In this document: piece after piece, positions 17,941 through 25,648 of the stretch
Numbering within the stretch: position 1 is the stretch's first letter
Layout: every line of letters begins with the position of its first letter
NCBI RefSeq assembly: GCF_000833025.1
Contig: NZ_CP010817.1
Span: forward strand, 2,232,001-2,296,000
Length of the DNA: 64,000 nucleotides
Source: Myroides profundi
Lineage (GTDB): Bacteria; Bacteroidota; Bacteroidia; Flavobacteriales; Flavobacteriaceae
Direction of reading: 5' to 3'
The notes under the pieces: generated by a model
Told to the model about the DNA's origin: nothing
Database searches by the model: none
What the model saw: only the letters and a program-made list of their open reading frames with translations
Position numbers and translations under genes: made by a program

Positions 17941-18075
17941 TGCCAGATTGGTAGAAATAAAACTTACTAAGGAAGTAAACAACATTTTTTCCATTTCTGG
18001 CTTATCGATTGCAGCACCTTGCTTGTTGTTGCAGGTTGCTATTCTACTTATTAAGTAGAATTCTTGATAATTGAG
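17941..18075 (-). ncRNA. SAM-I/IV-type riboswitch upstream of NhaC-family transporter
   Basis: On the minus strand: P1 is TTATC (18066-18070) with GATAA (18002-18006). P2 is a nine-pair hairpin ATTCTACTT / AAGTAGAAT. The conserved AGCAACC precedes P3, CCTGC / GCAAGG with an eight-base loop AACAACAA, then GGTGCTGCAATC and the closing GATAAG. Those are the SAM-I-superfamily core sequences. P4 is missing, but the P3 loop pairs with TGTTGTT at 17978-17984 downstream of P1, seven continuous pairs, the pseudoknot that marks SAM-IV and SAM-I/IV variants. Further down GCCAGA / TCTGGC can form an expression-platform stem. Controls the transporter at 16612-17913. Confidence 0.82.
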
Positions 18076-18207
18076 GGACAAAGATAATCGTTTTTAGCTA
18101 AAAAGCAATATCTGTATTTATTATAATTTGCATTCTATGAACTCTTTATAAAGTCTTAGTCCTAAAAAGCCTGCTTATTACAACTTCTTTATCGACATAA
18201 AGGCGTA

Positions 18208-18240
18208 AAAAAACAGCTCCTTTTGGGAGCTGTTCTTATT
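18208..18240 (-). terminator. Rho-independent terminator
   Basis: AACAGCTCC / GGGAGCTGTT hairpin with a long T-run on the minus strand, downstream of the flavin oxidoreductase gene. Confidence 0.8.
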
Positions 18241-18264
18241 ATTTATCCATTAAATGATTGATTC

Positions 18265-19227
18265 TTAAAACTTAATATTCTTCTGAATATCAGCATTCTT
18301 ATTCAGTGCACTTTTATATTCTGCTTTTAACTGACTAACAAGGTCTTTAACGCTAAGCACTTTATCAATACCTGCTGTACCATGCCCAGCAGACCAAATA
18401 TCTTTCCATGCCTTCGCATGCTCTCCTGTTAATTTAGAGAAGTCCTCTTCTTTCTTCTCTGATAAGTCTATTCCAGCCTTTTCTATACTAGGTTTTAAAA
18501 AGTTAGCATTCACACCAGATACTCCATCTGTATACATAATATCATCTATTCCAGAGTCAACGATCATCTGTTTATATTCGTCTACTGCTAAGCATTCATT
18601 AGTTGCTATAAAACGAGTTCCCATATAGGCCATATCAGCTCCCATAGTCTGCGCTGCTAATACATCACTTCCTGTATCTATACTTCCTGCTAATAATACA
18701 GCTCCTTTAAAGAAGCTCTTTACCTCCGCTAATAAGGCAAAAGGACTCGCAGTACCCGCATGACCTCCTGCTCCTGCAGCTACACATATTAATCCATCTA
18801 CACCCGCTTCTGCTGCTTTCTCAGCATGTCTTTTCTTCACAATATCATGGAATACTAATCCCCCATAACTATGTACTGCATCTACAAGATCCTTCACTGC
18901 ACCCAGTGATGTAATCACTAAAGGCACTTTATACTTAACACACAGTTGTAAATCAGGCATCACTCTTGGGTTGGTTTTATTCACGATTAAGTTTACCCCA
19001 AATGGAGCAGGTTTAATACCTGTCTCTTTCTCAAAGGCTGCTAATTCTGTTGTTACCTCAACTAACATCTTCTCAAAATCCTCTGAACTTCTTCCATTCA
19101 AAGCAGGGAATGTACCTACAATTCCATTTTTACAACACTCGATTACTAGTCTTGTTCCAGAAACGATAAACATCGGGGATACTACAATCGGTAATGTTAG
19201 GCTATTTTTAAATTCTTGTATAGTCAT
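18265..19227 (-). CDS. NAD(P)H-dependent flavin oxidoreductase (nitronate monooxygenase family)
   Basis: 320-aa TIM-barrel FMN enzyme of the 2-nitropropane dioxygenase/nitronate monooxygenase family. Landmarks are PIVVSPMFIVSGTRLV at the N-terminus, the FMN phosphate segment ICVAAGAGGHAGTASPFALL near 148, and ADMAYMGTRFIATNE near 195. It may oxidise propionate 3-nitronate or reduce quinones; family members differ, so the substrate is open. Single gene, terminator behind it. Start at 19227 is the first ATG and gives a normal N-terminus. Confidence 0.88.
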   Translation of the reverse strand: MTIQEFKNSLTLPIVVSPMFIVSGTRLVIECCKNGIVGTFPALNGRSSEDFEKMLVEVTTELAAFEKETGIKPAPFGVNLIVNKTNPRVMPDLQLCVKYKVPLVITSLGAVKDLVDAVHSYGGLVFHDIVKKRHAEKAAEAGVDGLICVAAGAGGHAGTASPFALLAEVKSFFKGAVLLAGSIDTGSDVLAAQTMGADMAYMGTRFIATNECLAVDEYKQMIVDSGIDDIMYTDGVSGVNANFLKPSIEKAGIDLSEKKEEDFSKLTGEHAKAWKDIWSAGHGTAGIDKVLSVKDLVSQLKAEYKSALNKNADIQKNIKF

Positions 19228-19553
19228 ATAATAATATATTTAGTTAGATAATAGACACTATAAAGTACTAACGTAAGATAAGTCAAATAATTGATTGTAG
19301 AAAAGTAATTTTGCTCTCTCTCTGTAGAATAATATCAATTGTAAGACTTATCACATTTTTTTTAATATTTTACAAATTAGGGCTTAATCCTCTCATAATT
19401 CCACTACAATCTGTTAAGTCTACATTTTTTTATTTCTTTTTTAAAAACAACTAACTTATTCTTATTAAACATTTAAGCCTTCTGAGTAGCCATATTTAAT
19501 GCCATAACAAGGCACTCCTGCTTATTTAGTTTGAATTCACACACATTTTGTAC
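19228..19553. other. Intergenic region
   Basis: AT-rich spacer between divergent genes. No frame or RNA recognised apart from promoter sequences at the right edge. Confidence 0.4.
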
Positions 19554-19561
19554 TACTTTTG
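19554..19561 (+). promoter_or_regulatory. -7 promoter element for the small OMP gene
   Basis: TACTTTTG, an exact TAnnTTTG match. Two bases later an ATG (19564) opens an eight-codon frame whose TGA overlaps the OMP start in an ATGA arrangement at 19587. Confidence 0.6.
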
Positions 19562-19586
19562 AAATGCAAAAAAACAAAACATTACA

Positions 19587-20084
19587 ATGAAAAAATTATT
19601 GCTTTCAGCTGCTCTTGTTGTAGCGGTAGCTTTTACTGCTCAAGCACAAAAAGGACCAAAAAACGCATTAGGTTTGCGTTTTGGAGGAAACCACGGTTTA
19701 GGTACAGAAATCTCTTACCAAAGAGACTTATCTAAAAACAACCGTTTAGAATTAGATCTTGGTTGGAGAAACAACAACGACTTTGATGCTGTAAAACTTA
19801 CAGGTATTTATCAATGGGTTTGGAATATTGAAGGAAACTTCGATTGGTATGCTGGTGTAGGAGCTGCAGTAGGTACATGGAACTCTAGCTACTACGAAGG
19901 AAAAAGAAAACACTCTGATAGTGGAGCATTCGGACTAATCACAGGTACTGTAGGGGTAGAATACACTTTCCCTGAGTTTCCAATACAAGTAGCCTTAGAC
20001 TTACGTCCAGAGATCTACTTAAATGACAGTTACCGCGATGGTATCTATGCAGACTTCGGTATTGCAGTACGTTACAAATTCTAA
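19587..20084 (+). CDS. Small outer-membrane beta-barrel protein
   Basis: 165 aa with a clear signal peptide (LLLSAALVVAVAFTAQAQK, cleavage near residue 20). The mature part alternates as eight or so strands (GLRFGGNHGLGTEISYQRD, RLELDLGWRNN, FDWYAGVGAAVGTW) and ends in aromatic KF, the C-terminal signature of outer-membrane barrels. It is porin-like but too small for a known transport pore. Synonymous codon use is strongly biased as in highly expressed genes. Exact role unknown. Confidence 0.8.
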   Translation: MKKLLLSAALVVAVAFTAQAQKGPKNALGLRFGGNHGLGTEISYQRDLSKNNRLELDLGWRNNNDFDAVKLTGIYQWVWNIEGNFDWYAGVGAAVGTWNSSYYEGKRKHSDSGAFGLITGTVGVEYTFPEFPIQVALDLRPEIYLNDSYRDGIYADFGIAVRYKF

Positions 20085-20118
20085 TTACTTTTTTTGCACC
20101 TGAAAACGATTTAAAATA

Positions 20119-20143
20119 CAAAGCCACCCATGAGGTGGCTTTA
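20119..20143. terminator. Bidirectional terminator
   Basis: AAAGCCACC / GGTGGCTTT hairpin with flanking A/T runs between convergent genes ending at 20084 and 20150. Confidence 0.8.
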
Positions 20144-20149
20144 CTTTTT

Positions 20150-20758
20150 TTATTGAATAGCTTGGAGAGCTTTAATCATTTGCTCTAGCTTCACTATCTT
20201 TTTTGAATTCATCTTTTTATTCCAATACATATTCACTCCTGCCCAAATCCCTAATGCAGCATAATATCCTGCTAATACAATAGAATACCCTACCGATATT
20301 GCAGTATCTACCATGTCTATAAATGGATAAGAGTATATAGCTATCCCAACTATAAAAAGCAAAATATATACATTCATCCATACTTTAGACAATTGTAATT
20401 GTTGTTTCTTTTCTTTTGTCAACAATACAATATAATCACTTGTAGTCTGTGTTAATATAGAGCTTGGTATTAAACCATTTAAGCGATAATAACTCGTCAT
20501 AAACATTGTCATTGCTAAAACACAAATTATACTCCCTAATACTACCCAAATAGATCCATAGAACACTGTACCTTTTAATAGTACATTAATCCCGATAATC
20601 CATCCTATAGAAAACACACCTATTATAGCTAGAGCCCAATTCATCTTTATTTTCTTTAAACGATAGGTATCTATAGACTGATAAACTTCCTTAATATCGC
20701 TGTGTTCTACTCTCGGAATAGCCCAAAGCTGTTCTAAATTTACTTGATTACTTTCCAT
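20150..20758 (-). CDS. Membrane protein, possible anti-sigma partner
   Basis: 202 aa from the ATG at 20758 (MESNQVNLEQLW); the longer frame would overlap the sigma-factor gene by 74 bases. After a 45-residue cytoplasmic N-terminus come four transmembrane helices in two pairs (about 47-66, 72-92, 133-152, 160-180). The ATG overlaps the last 11 bases of the ECF sigma gene, so translation is coupled. Position and topology suit an anti-sigma factor, but no zinc-binding (ZAS) motif is present, so this is inference from context. Confidence 0.72.
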   Translation of the reverse strand: MESNQVNLEQLWAIPRVEHSDIKEVYQSIDTYRLKKIKMNWALAIIGVFSIGWIIGINVLLKGTVFYGSIWVVLGSIICVLAMTMFMTSYYRLNGLIPSSILTQTTSDYIVLLTKEKKQQLQLSKVWMNVYILLFIVGIAIYSYPFIDMVDTAISVGYSIVLAGYYAALGIWAGVNMYWNKKMNSKKIVKLEQMIKALQAIQ

Positions 20759-21236
20759 AGTTATTGAGTTTTTGATATAGTTCTTCTTTAATACGATGTA
20801 CTCTAGTACGCACATTAGCATGTGTAAGTCCTGTCACATCAGCAATCTGTTTTTGATCCACCCCCTCTAGAGTCAGCGAAATAATAATCCTGTTAATTTC
20901 TGTGAGTTCACTAATCGCTTGATAGAGTTTTTGAGTATTGGTTTCTTTATACTCCTCCTCTACACTTTTGCTATGCCTTATCTTGCTTTCATCAGGCATA
21001 ACTTTTTTACTCCGCTCTATTTGCCTTAAACAGATATTTACAGTGATCCGGTATATCCATGTACCATAGCCTGAATCAGCTCTAAACTTGGGCAACTGAT
21101 TCCACACATTAACGAATGTCTCTTGTGCTATATCTTTAGCCCAATCCACATCGTTAACATACCCTAGAGCCAATCGATAAATTCGATGCCAATATTGTTC
21201 ATAGAGTGACTCAAATGTTTCTTTATACTTACTCAT
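20748..21236 (-). CDS. RNA polymerase ECF sigma factor
   Basis: 162-aa ECF sigma-70 protein with region 2 (YEQYWHRIYRLALGYVND, DIAQETFVNVWNQL near residue 37) and region 4 (LEGVDQKQIADVTGLTHANV near residue 122, ending in RIKEELYQKL). Region 3 is absent as usual. Coupled to the membrane protein gene downstream. No target-promoter pair could be recognised in the window. Confidence 0.92.
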   Translation of the reverse strand: MSKYKETFESLYEQYWHRIYRLALGYVNDVDWAKDIAQETFVNVWNQLPKFRADSGYGTWIYRITVNICLRQIERSKKVMPDESKIRHSKSVEEEYKETNTQKLYQAISELTEINRIIISLTLEGVDQKQIADVTGLTHANVRTRVHRIKEELYQKLNNYGK

Positions 21237-21442
21237 GTGTTTTGATTGGTTTTGTAATTTAGATACGTTGTATGGGGATATGTTACAAGAGGATTAAGTA
21301 TTTATCATTTTATAATTGGTTCTTTATCAAAAAACCTTCTATTGTATAAATTTAATTCAGATATACAACGATAACAAAAAAAAGTGTAATTTTGCAATAC
21401 GATACTAATTAACAACAAGTTAACCAACTATAAACTGACAAA

Positions 21443-21691
21443 ATGGACAATAATAACAAATCAGAAAGGTTAAAGAGAGTTAGCTATAAACTTGAGAATT
21501 TACCTGAGAACTTACTTAGAGAAGTTGACTTGTTTATTGATTATCTAACAGAAGAAGAATCATCTAACATCCCTCAATGGCAACAAAGCATTGTACTTGA
21601 TCGAATAGAGAACTCAACAGAATTCGTAGATGCCTTCGAAATGTTAGCTCAGTTAAACCCAGATTCCGCATTCGCCCAATACTACGAATAA
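21443..21691 (+). CDS. Small DUF2281-like hypothetical protein, possible antitoxin
   Basis: 82 aa, acidic and helical. The motif LENLPENLLREVDLFIDYLT resembles the DUF2281/AbrB-associated antitoxin helix found in small antitoxins, but no toxin gene follows. A consensus -7 element (TAATTTTG, 21387-21394) lies 48 bases upstream, supporting expression. The gene is immediately followed by copy A of the 127-bp repeat. Function uncertain. Confidence 0.6.
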   Translation: MDNNNKSERLKRVSYKLENLPENLLREVDLFIDYLTEEESSNIPQWQQSIVLDRIENSTEFVDAFEMLAQLNPDSAFAQYYE

Positions 21692-21692
21692 A

Positions 21693-21819
21693 TTCTACTT
21701 TACATCTCTTTCATTTCTTCTAAAACCATACTATAGTATGCTTTTTTCATAAATTCAGAGCTGTTTTGTATAATTTACTCTCGTTAATAGGTCTATCGCG
21801 TATTCTGGGTTAAAGAATG
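21693..21819. repeat. 127-bp repeat, copy A
   Basis: Aligns without gaps to 23951-24077, about 103 of 127 identical bases by hand count. It contains the perfect palindrome CATACTATAGTATG. On the minus strand both copies end in the same short frame (A-Y-x-S-M-V-L-E-x-M-K-E-x-stop), which may be a remnant of a coding sequence. Confidence 0.75.
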
Positions 21820-21840
21820 AATAAAAAAAGCATAGATTAC

Positions 21841-22440
21841 TTACAACCTATGCTTAAAATATTTTAAATCTGATTTCTTCACTTCTAATGAATATACTTT
21901 CTCTCTAAGTATATTTAATTGTCTTAAATACTCTGATTCACTCGTTTGTTCTATATATTGAATCAAGTGATCAATTAGGGTTAACGCTTTACCTCTGTAC
22001 TTTACCACTTCTCCTACAGGATGATATACCTGGCTCTTTAAATATAGCTCTAGATTAAACTTGACCATTTCCTCCTTCGTGATATTAGGAAAGTCTTCTT
22101 CTGCTCTTACTAGTGTACTTAATATATCCTCTACTCTAAAGCGAATACCCCGCTCACATAATACCTTAAGCGCTAAAAACTCTTCTTGCTGTACAAAATA
22201 TAAAGCTAGAGGTTCATTAAACTCCTCATAGCTATACCAGCCTCCATGGGCACAAGAGATAAGCTCCTTATATCGCTTAGCCTCTTTCCACTGCGCGATT
22301 ATAGTATCACGCACCTCATTATACCTCGTTAATCTTTTATGCTCTTCTTCTAGCGTAATCTCTAAGGCATTATAATGAAACTGGAGACCAAGTTGTTTAT
22401 AATGCTTCTCTATCTCTTTAGTTAATTTTGTGTAACTCAT
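21841..22440 (-). CDS. Hypothetical helical protein
   Basis: 199-aa charged, mostly helical soluble protein with no signal peptide or membrane segment. I do not recognise a family. It starts 15 bases after the HTH antitoxin-like gene on the same strand, so it may belong to that operon as a third gene. Repeat copy A lies in its 3' region. Confidence 0.6.
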   Translation of the reverse strand: MSYTKLTKEIEKHYKQLGLQFHYNALEITLEEEHKRLTRYNEVRDTIIAQWKEAKRYKELISCAHGGWYSYEEFNEPLALYFVQQEEFLALKVLCERGIRFRVEDILSTLVRAEEDFPNITKEEMVKFNLELYLKSQVYHPVGEVVKYRGKALTLIDHLIQYIEQTSESEYLRQLNILREKVYSLEVKKSDLKYFKHRL

Positions 22441-22455
22441 TATTAATAAAAGACT

Positions 22456-22821
22456 TTAAACCCCTAAGACAATAGCTGGGTCAATATCTAATTTTCTACT
22501 GATTTCTCTAGCGACTTTTAAAGGAGGTTCTCCCTTCCCTGTAAGATATTCACTAACTCTAGAAGTACTAACACCTAATAATTCTGACAGAGACTTTTGA
22601 TTTAAATCTCTTTCATACATTCTTAACTTCATACTCTCAATTAAAGTAGGAGGTAAAACGGGTTCATTTAATTCCTCGTAATTAGCAACTAAGTCAGAAA
22701 TAAAATCCAACTCTATAAAGTCTTTACTATCTGTAGGGGTATCATTACCTACTACTTTAAGTAATTCCTCTATTCGCTCACACAGTGCGTTATATTCAAG
22801 TTTATTCTGAATTGTTCTCAT
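22456..22821 (-). CDS. higA: HigA-type antitoxin, XRE helix-turn-helix
   Basis: 121-aa antitoxin. The C-terminal half is a Cro/C1-type HTH (LNQKSLSELLGVSTSRVSEY, residues about 74-93) and the N-terminus is the helical part that contacts toxin in HigA proteins. It lies six bases after the HigB-type toxin gene; toxin-first order is the rule for HigBA. It should neutralise the toxin and repress the operon. Confidence 0.85.
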   Translation of the reverse strand: MRTIQNKLEYNALCERIEELLKVVGNDTPTDSKDFIELDFISDLVANYEELNEPVLPPTLIESMKLRMYERDLNQKSLSELLGVSTSRVSEYLTGKGEPPLKVAREISRKLDIDPAIVLGV

Positions 22822-22827
22822 AATTAA

Positions 22828-23121
22828 TTATATATTTTTACAATCAATCTTATCATACTCAGCATGTGTACCAATAAATCTAATGTACACTTTCTTAGAT
22901 GCAAAAATAATTATTGCTACAAGTCTATAATGGTTCCCTTTTATATTAAAAACATAACGATTATTTCCAACATAATCAACAGTACTAAAAGTCTGCTTAA
23001 GATCTCCTAAACTTTCCCAATCACATTGACTAACCCTATAATACCAATCTCTAAGTGCAATATCCAACATAGGATGGTTCTCTATAAAAGACTTAATTGC
23101 CGAAAAGGTTACTATTCTCAT
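22828..23121 (-). CDS. higB: HigB-type toxin (mRNA interferase)
   Basis: 97-aa RelE-superfamily toxin of the HigB_toxin family (PF09907). Family landmarks are RDWYYRVSQCDWESLGDLKQ near residue 24, YVFNIKGNHYRLVAIIIF near 56 and VYIRFIGTHAEYDKID at the end with the conserved His. Such toxins cleave mRNA on the ribosome. It is complete, and the antitoxin follows after six bases. Confidence 0.88.
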   Translation of the reverse strand: MRIVTFSAIKSFIENHPMLDIALRDWYYRVSQCDWESLGDLKQTFSTVDYVGNNRYVFNIKGNHYRLVAIIIFASKKVYIRFIGTHAEYDKIDCKNI

Positions 23122-23187
23122 CTAGCTTATAATTACAACAAATATATAACAAAAAACAAAATATAATTACAGAATACAAAACAATCA

Positions 23188-23808
23188 TCACTCCTCTCTC
23201 CTCAGCTCTCCTATTTCTTTCACTAATGCAGGATAGTGTGCTTGTAAGGCTGTACCTGTATAAGGTGGTCGAGTCCATTGTGTGTCGATAACATCATAAT
23301 GTTCTATATCCTGATACAATTCATTTACAGCATCTGTTACAAAACTAGAATCCTCTGTCCCATACTTGGCATCATAGGCTAAATCACTCACATACAATAA
23401 GCCTTCGCCCCATGTATCTCCTATATCAAAAGAATACTTGCCGCTAATAAAGGCATTAATATCCTTTATGATATCGTAGAAAAACTCTTTTCCTCGTAAA
23501 ATAAGCCAACACCTAAAGTAGATAAATCCGTCTGTAGAGATATGATCATCAAAGTTATAAATCCCATCCTCTTCTTGAAAACTGTTTTCTAAAATAATAC
23601 CTAACTCTCCTATCTCTACCTTATCTAGTTCATTGATTTTTTTTCTCAATGTCATTTCAAAGAGAATCATCTCTTCTGAAGACAACTCTGTTAAGAGAGC
23701 AGTTAGTTCATCGATATGTTCATCTATATCATAAGTCTGCCAACTATCACTAGTATTAGACTGTTCTATTAATTCCCAAAAGAACTGTTCGTTTAAATCT
23801 ATATTCAT
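23188..23808 (-). CDS. DUF4240 domain protein
   Basis: 206-aa soluble acidic protein. The N-terminal two thirds match DUF4240: FWELIEQSN near residue 10, LTELSSEEMILFEMTLRKK near 37, and the DGFIYFRCWLILRGKEFF core near 90. DUF4240 proteins frequently accompany immunity and toxin genes in variable regions, but their function is not established. It lies upstream of the HigBA operon on the same strand with a 66-base gap. Confidence 0.82.
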   Translation of the reverse strand: MNIDLNEQFFWELIEQSNTSDSWQTYDIDEHIDELTALLTELSSEEMILFEMTLRKKINELDKVEIGELGIILENSFQEEDGIYNFDDHISTDGFIYFRCWLILRGKEFFYDIIKDINAFISGKYSFDIGDTWGEGLLYVSDLAYDAKYGTEDSSFVTDAVNELYQDIEHYDVIDTQWTRPPYTGTALQAHYPALVKEIGELRREE

Positions 23809-23883
23809 TGCTTTATATGCTTATGTCAGTCTTACTAAGATACAGCTTATTCATCTTATATTGTTTAAATCAATGAAATAAAA

Positions 23884-23918
23884 AACCCTCTCAACAGCAC
23901 ACACTGTCAAGAGGGTTA
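23884..23918 (-). terminator. Terminator downstream of crp-type gene
   Basis: AACCCTCT...AGAGGGTT with an inner ACAG/CTGT pairing, flanked by A/T runs. It lies 170 bases after the crp-type stop, so repeat copy B would be in the 3' untranslated region. Confidence 0.7.
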
Positions 23919-23950
23919 AAGCCAAAATATTCGTTAGCCACATAATACAA

Positions 23951-24077
23951 AGTAATTCTACTTTATAGCTCTTTCATTAACTCTAAAACCATACTACAGT
24001 ATGCTTGTATCGCAAATTCAGACCTATTTTATATACTTACTTGTCGTTTATATGTCTATCACCTATTTTGGGTTAAA
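23951..24077. repeat. 127-bp repeat, copy B
   Basis: Partner of 21693-21819. The central palindrome differs by one base (CATACTACAGTATG). It begins 14 bases after the stop of the Crp/Fnr gene. Confidence 0.75.
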
Positions 24078-24090
24078 TAAATAATCCGAC

Positions 24091-24654
24091 TTATTTAGAT
24101 TTTATTCTACTCAGCGTTTCTTGAGATATATTTAAGTAAGAAGCAACTATCTTATTGGGTAGTCGTTGTACGATAAGGGGATTTAACTTGAGTAGTTCAT
24201 TATATCGCTCTGCCGCATCCATGGTGACCATAGCGTGTAATCTATTGGTATTATTGATATAAGCGAATTCTAAATACTGCCTGTAGAACTTCTCCCACTT
24301 TGGGACTAACTCTAATAAATTGTAAAAATCAGCGTGCGTAATAGAATATACTTCGCTTATCTCTAGTGCTTGTAAATATTCGGATGACGTAGAACTATTG
24401 ATAAAACTCACTAAGGCTGTAGCAAACTGATTTTCAAAAGCAAAGAATCTCGTAGCATCTTGCCCTGCCTCATTGATATAAAATATACGCAAACACCCTT
24501 TACACACAAAATAAAGCTTCTGCGCACTCGCCCCTGCTGATGTAAGCTGTTCTCCCTTTTTTAGTTTCTCATAGTGAAAAAAAGAAAGTATCACATCTAG
24601 CTCCTGATCATTTAATTCAACTCTATCTTGTATATAATCTATTAGTTGCTTCAT
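24091..24654 (-). CDS. Crp/Fnr-family transcriptional regulator
   Basis: 187-aa regulator with an N-terminal cyclic-nucleotide-binding-like barrel (LKKGEQLTSAGASAQKLYFV near residue 32) and a C-terminal winged HTH. The recognition helix SQETLSRIK has the E-x-x-S-R pattern that in E. coli FNR reads TTGA half-sites; CRP has R-E-x-x-x-R. No N-terminal cysteine cluster is present, so it does not sense oxygen like FNR. Last gene of the operon DUF2798-ribB-crp. TTGAC-N4-GTCAA sites occur upstream of this operon and the nearby ABC gene, so autoregulation is likely. Confidence 0.9.
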   Translation of the reverse strand: MKQLIDYIQDRVELNDQELDVILSFFHYEKLKKGEQLTSAGASAQKLYFVCKGCLRIFYINEAGQDATRFFAFENQFATALVSFINSSTSSEYLQALEISEVYSITHADFYNLLELVPKWEKFYRQYLEFAYINNTNRLHAMVTMDAAERYNELLKLNPLIVQRLPNKIVASYLNISQETLSRIKSK

Positions 24655-24660
24655 TACTCA

Positions 24661-25317
24661 TTATTTTTCTGTAACAAAAGTACGGTAATATACTAAGTCT
24701 GCTATACTTAACACCATCATTTTATGTTCTTTTGCAAACTCTACTACCTCTGGCAATCTAGCCATTGTACCATCGTCATTCATTAATTCACATAATACAG
24801 CTTGAGGAGGTAGACCGGCTAACTTCATTAAGTCAATCGCTCCTTCTGTATGTCCATTGCGCTCTAATACACCTCCATTTTTTGCTCTTAATGGAAATAT
24901 ATGTCCTGGACGTGCTAGATCAGCTGGTTTAGCATTCTTATCACTTGCTGCTCTTACCGTAGTTAATCGGTCTGCGGCAGATAATCCTGTGGTTACCCCT
25001 TCTGCAGCTTCTATGGTTACTGTGAAAGGTGTTTGGAATCTAGAACTATTTTCTGTCACCATATAAGGAAGCTCTAGTTCGTCTGCTTTATCATTCGTTA
25101 GACATAAACACACTACTCCACTACAATAGCGAATCATCATCGCCATATCCTGTTCTGACATTAAATGTGCTGAGAAGATGATATCTCCTTCATTTTCTCT
25201 ATCTTGATCATCTAATAAAAGAACACCTTTACCGCTCTTTAAAAAACTCAACGCTTGATTAACTCTTTCTTGACTATCCCAACCAAATTGGTTAAGGGCA
25301 TTTTCTAATGTATTCAT
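24661..25317 (-). CDS. ribB: 3,4-dihydroxy-2-butanone-4-phosphate synthase (stand-alone RibB)
   Basis: Converts ribulose 5-phosphate to 3,4-dihydroxy-2-butanone 4-phosphate for riboflavin. 218 aa, same length as E. coli RibB, with [11 protein letters not shown] (metal-binding acids) near residue 36, RPGHIFPL near 138 and [16 protein letters not shown] near 153. Most Bacteroidota use a RibBA fusion, so this separate enzyme is probably an extra, regulated copy. It lies three bases after the DUF2798 gene and six before the Crp/Fnr gene. The resemblance to proteobacterial RibB may reflect transfer (inference). Confidence 0.93.
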   Translation of the reverse strand: MNTLENALNQFGWDSQERVNQALSFLKSGKGVLLLDDQDRENEGDIIFSAHLMSEQDMAMMIRYCSGVVCLCLTNDKADELELPYMVTENSSRFQTPFTVTIEAAEGVTTGLSAADRLTTVRAASDKNAKPADLARPGHIFPLRAKNGGVLERNGHTEGAIDLMKLAGLPPQAVLCELMNDDGTMARLPEVVEFAKEHKMMVLSIADLVYYRTFVTEK

Positions 25318-25320
25318 ATT

Positions 25321-25542
25321 TTATTCTTTTATTAGTCTCTCTGCATATTTACGCGCTCGAGGAATAATTAGAAAGGCAGAAGCATAGGCCACTGGTAACA
25401 TTACACTCCATGCTTTTAAAAACATAAAGAACCATCCATCTCCAAAACCATAATTTCTAATCAACCCTACAAAGGCCATTATAAGGGTCATCGGAATAAC
25501 CACAAATAGCGTATTTACATACTTATAATACTTTGTTTTCAT
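25321..25542 (-). CDS. DUF2798 small membrane protein
   Basis: 73 aa from the ATG at 25542. The frame extends 19 codons upstream to 25599, but that part overlaps the predicted promoter, and the shorter form matches the family length. Two transmembrane helices (about residues 7-29 and 39-62), with the DUF2798 pattern VVIPMTLIMAFVGLIRN...FLKAWSVMLPVAY. Members are often controlled with Crp/Fnr or TetR regulators; the biochemical role is unknown. First gene of the DUF2798-ribB-crp operon. Confidence 0.82.
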   Translation of the reverse strand: MKTKYYKYVNTLFVVIPMTLIMAFVGLIRNYGFGDGWFFMFLKAWSVMLPVAYASAFLIIPRARKYAERLIKE

Positions 25543-25568
25543 TTTTTTATTTTTATTTATTGATGAGA

Positions 25569-25612
25569 CAAAGTTCTTCTTCCTAACCCCGAAAAACATT
25601 GACGTAAGTCAA
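25569..25612 (-). promoter_or_regulatory. Fnr-type promoter of DUF2798-ribB-crp operon
   Basis: Palindrome TTGACGTAAGTCAA (25599-25612), then exactly 22 bases, then -7 element GAACTTTG (25569-25576). With transcription starting five bases after the -7 element (25564) the palindrome centre lies at -41.5, the class II activator position of FNR/CRP. Confidence 0.75.
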
Positions 25613-25648
25613 AAAATAAACACACTCAAAAAACCTTAGTACACACTC

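Noticed and set aside
17941..18075. Classical SAM-I or SAM-II assignment of the leader RNA
   Set aside because: P4 and the usual P2 kink-turn are missing, and the P3-loop pseudoknot points to the SAM-I/IV variant instead.
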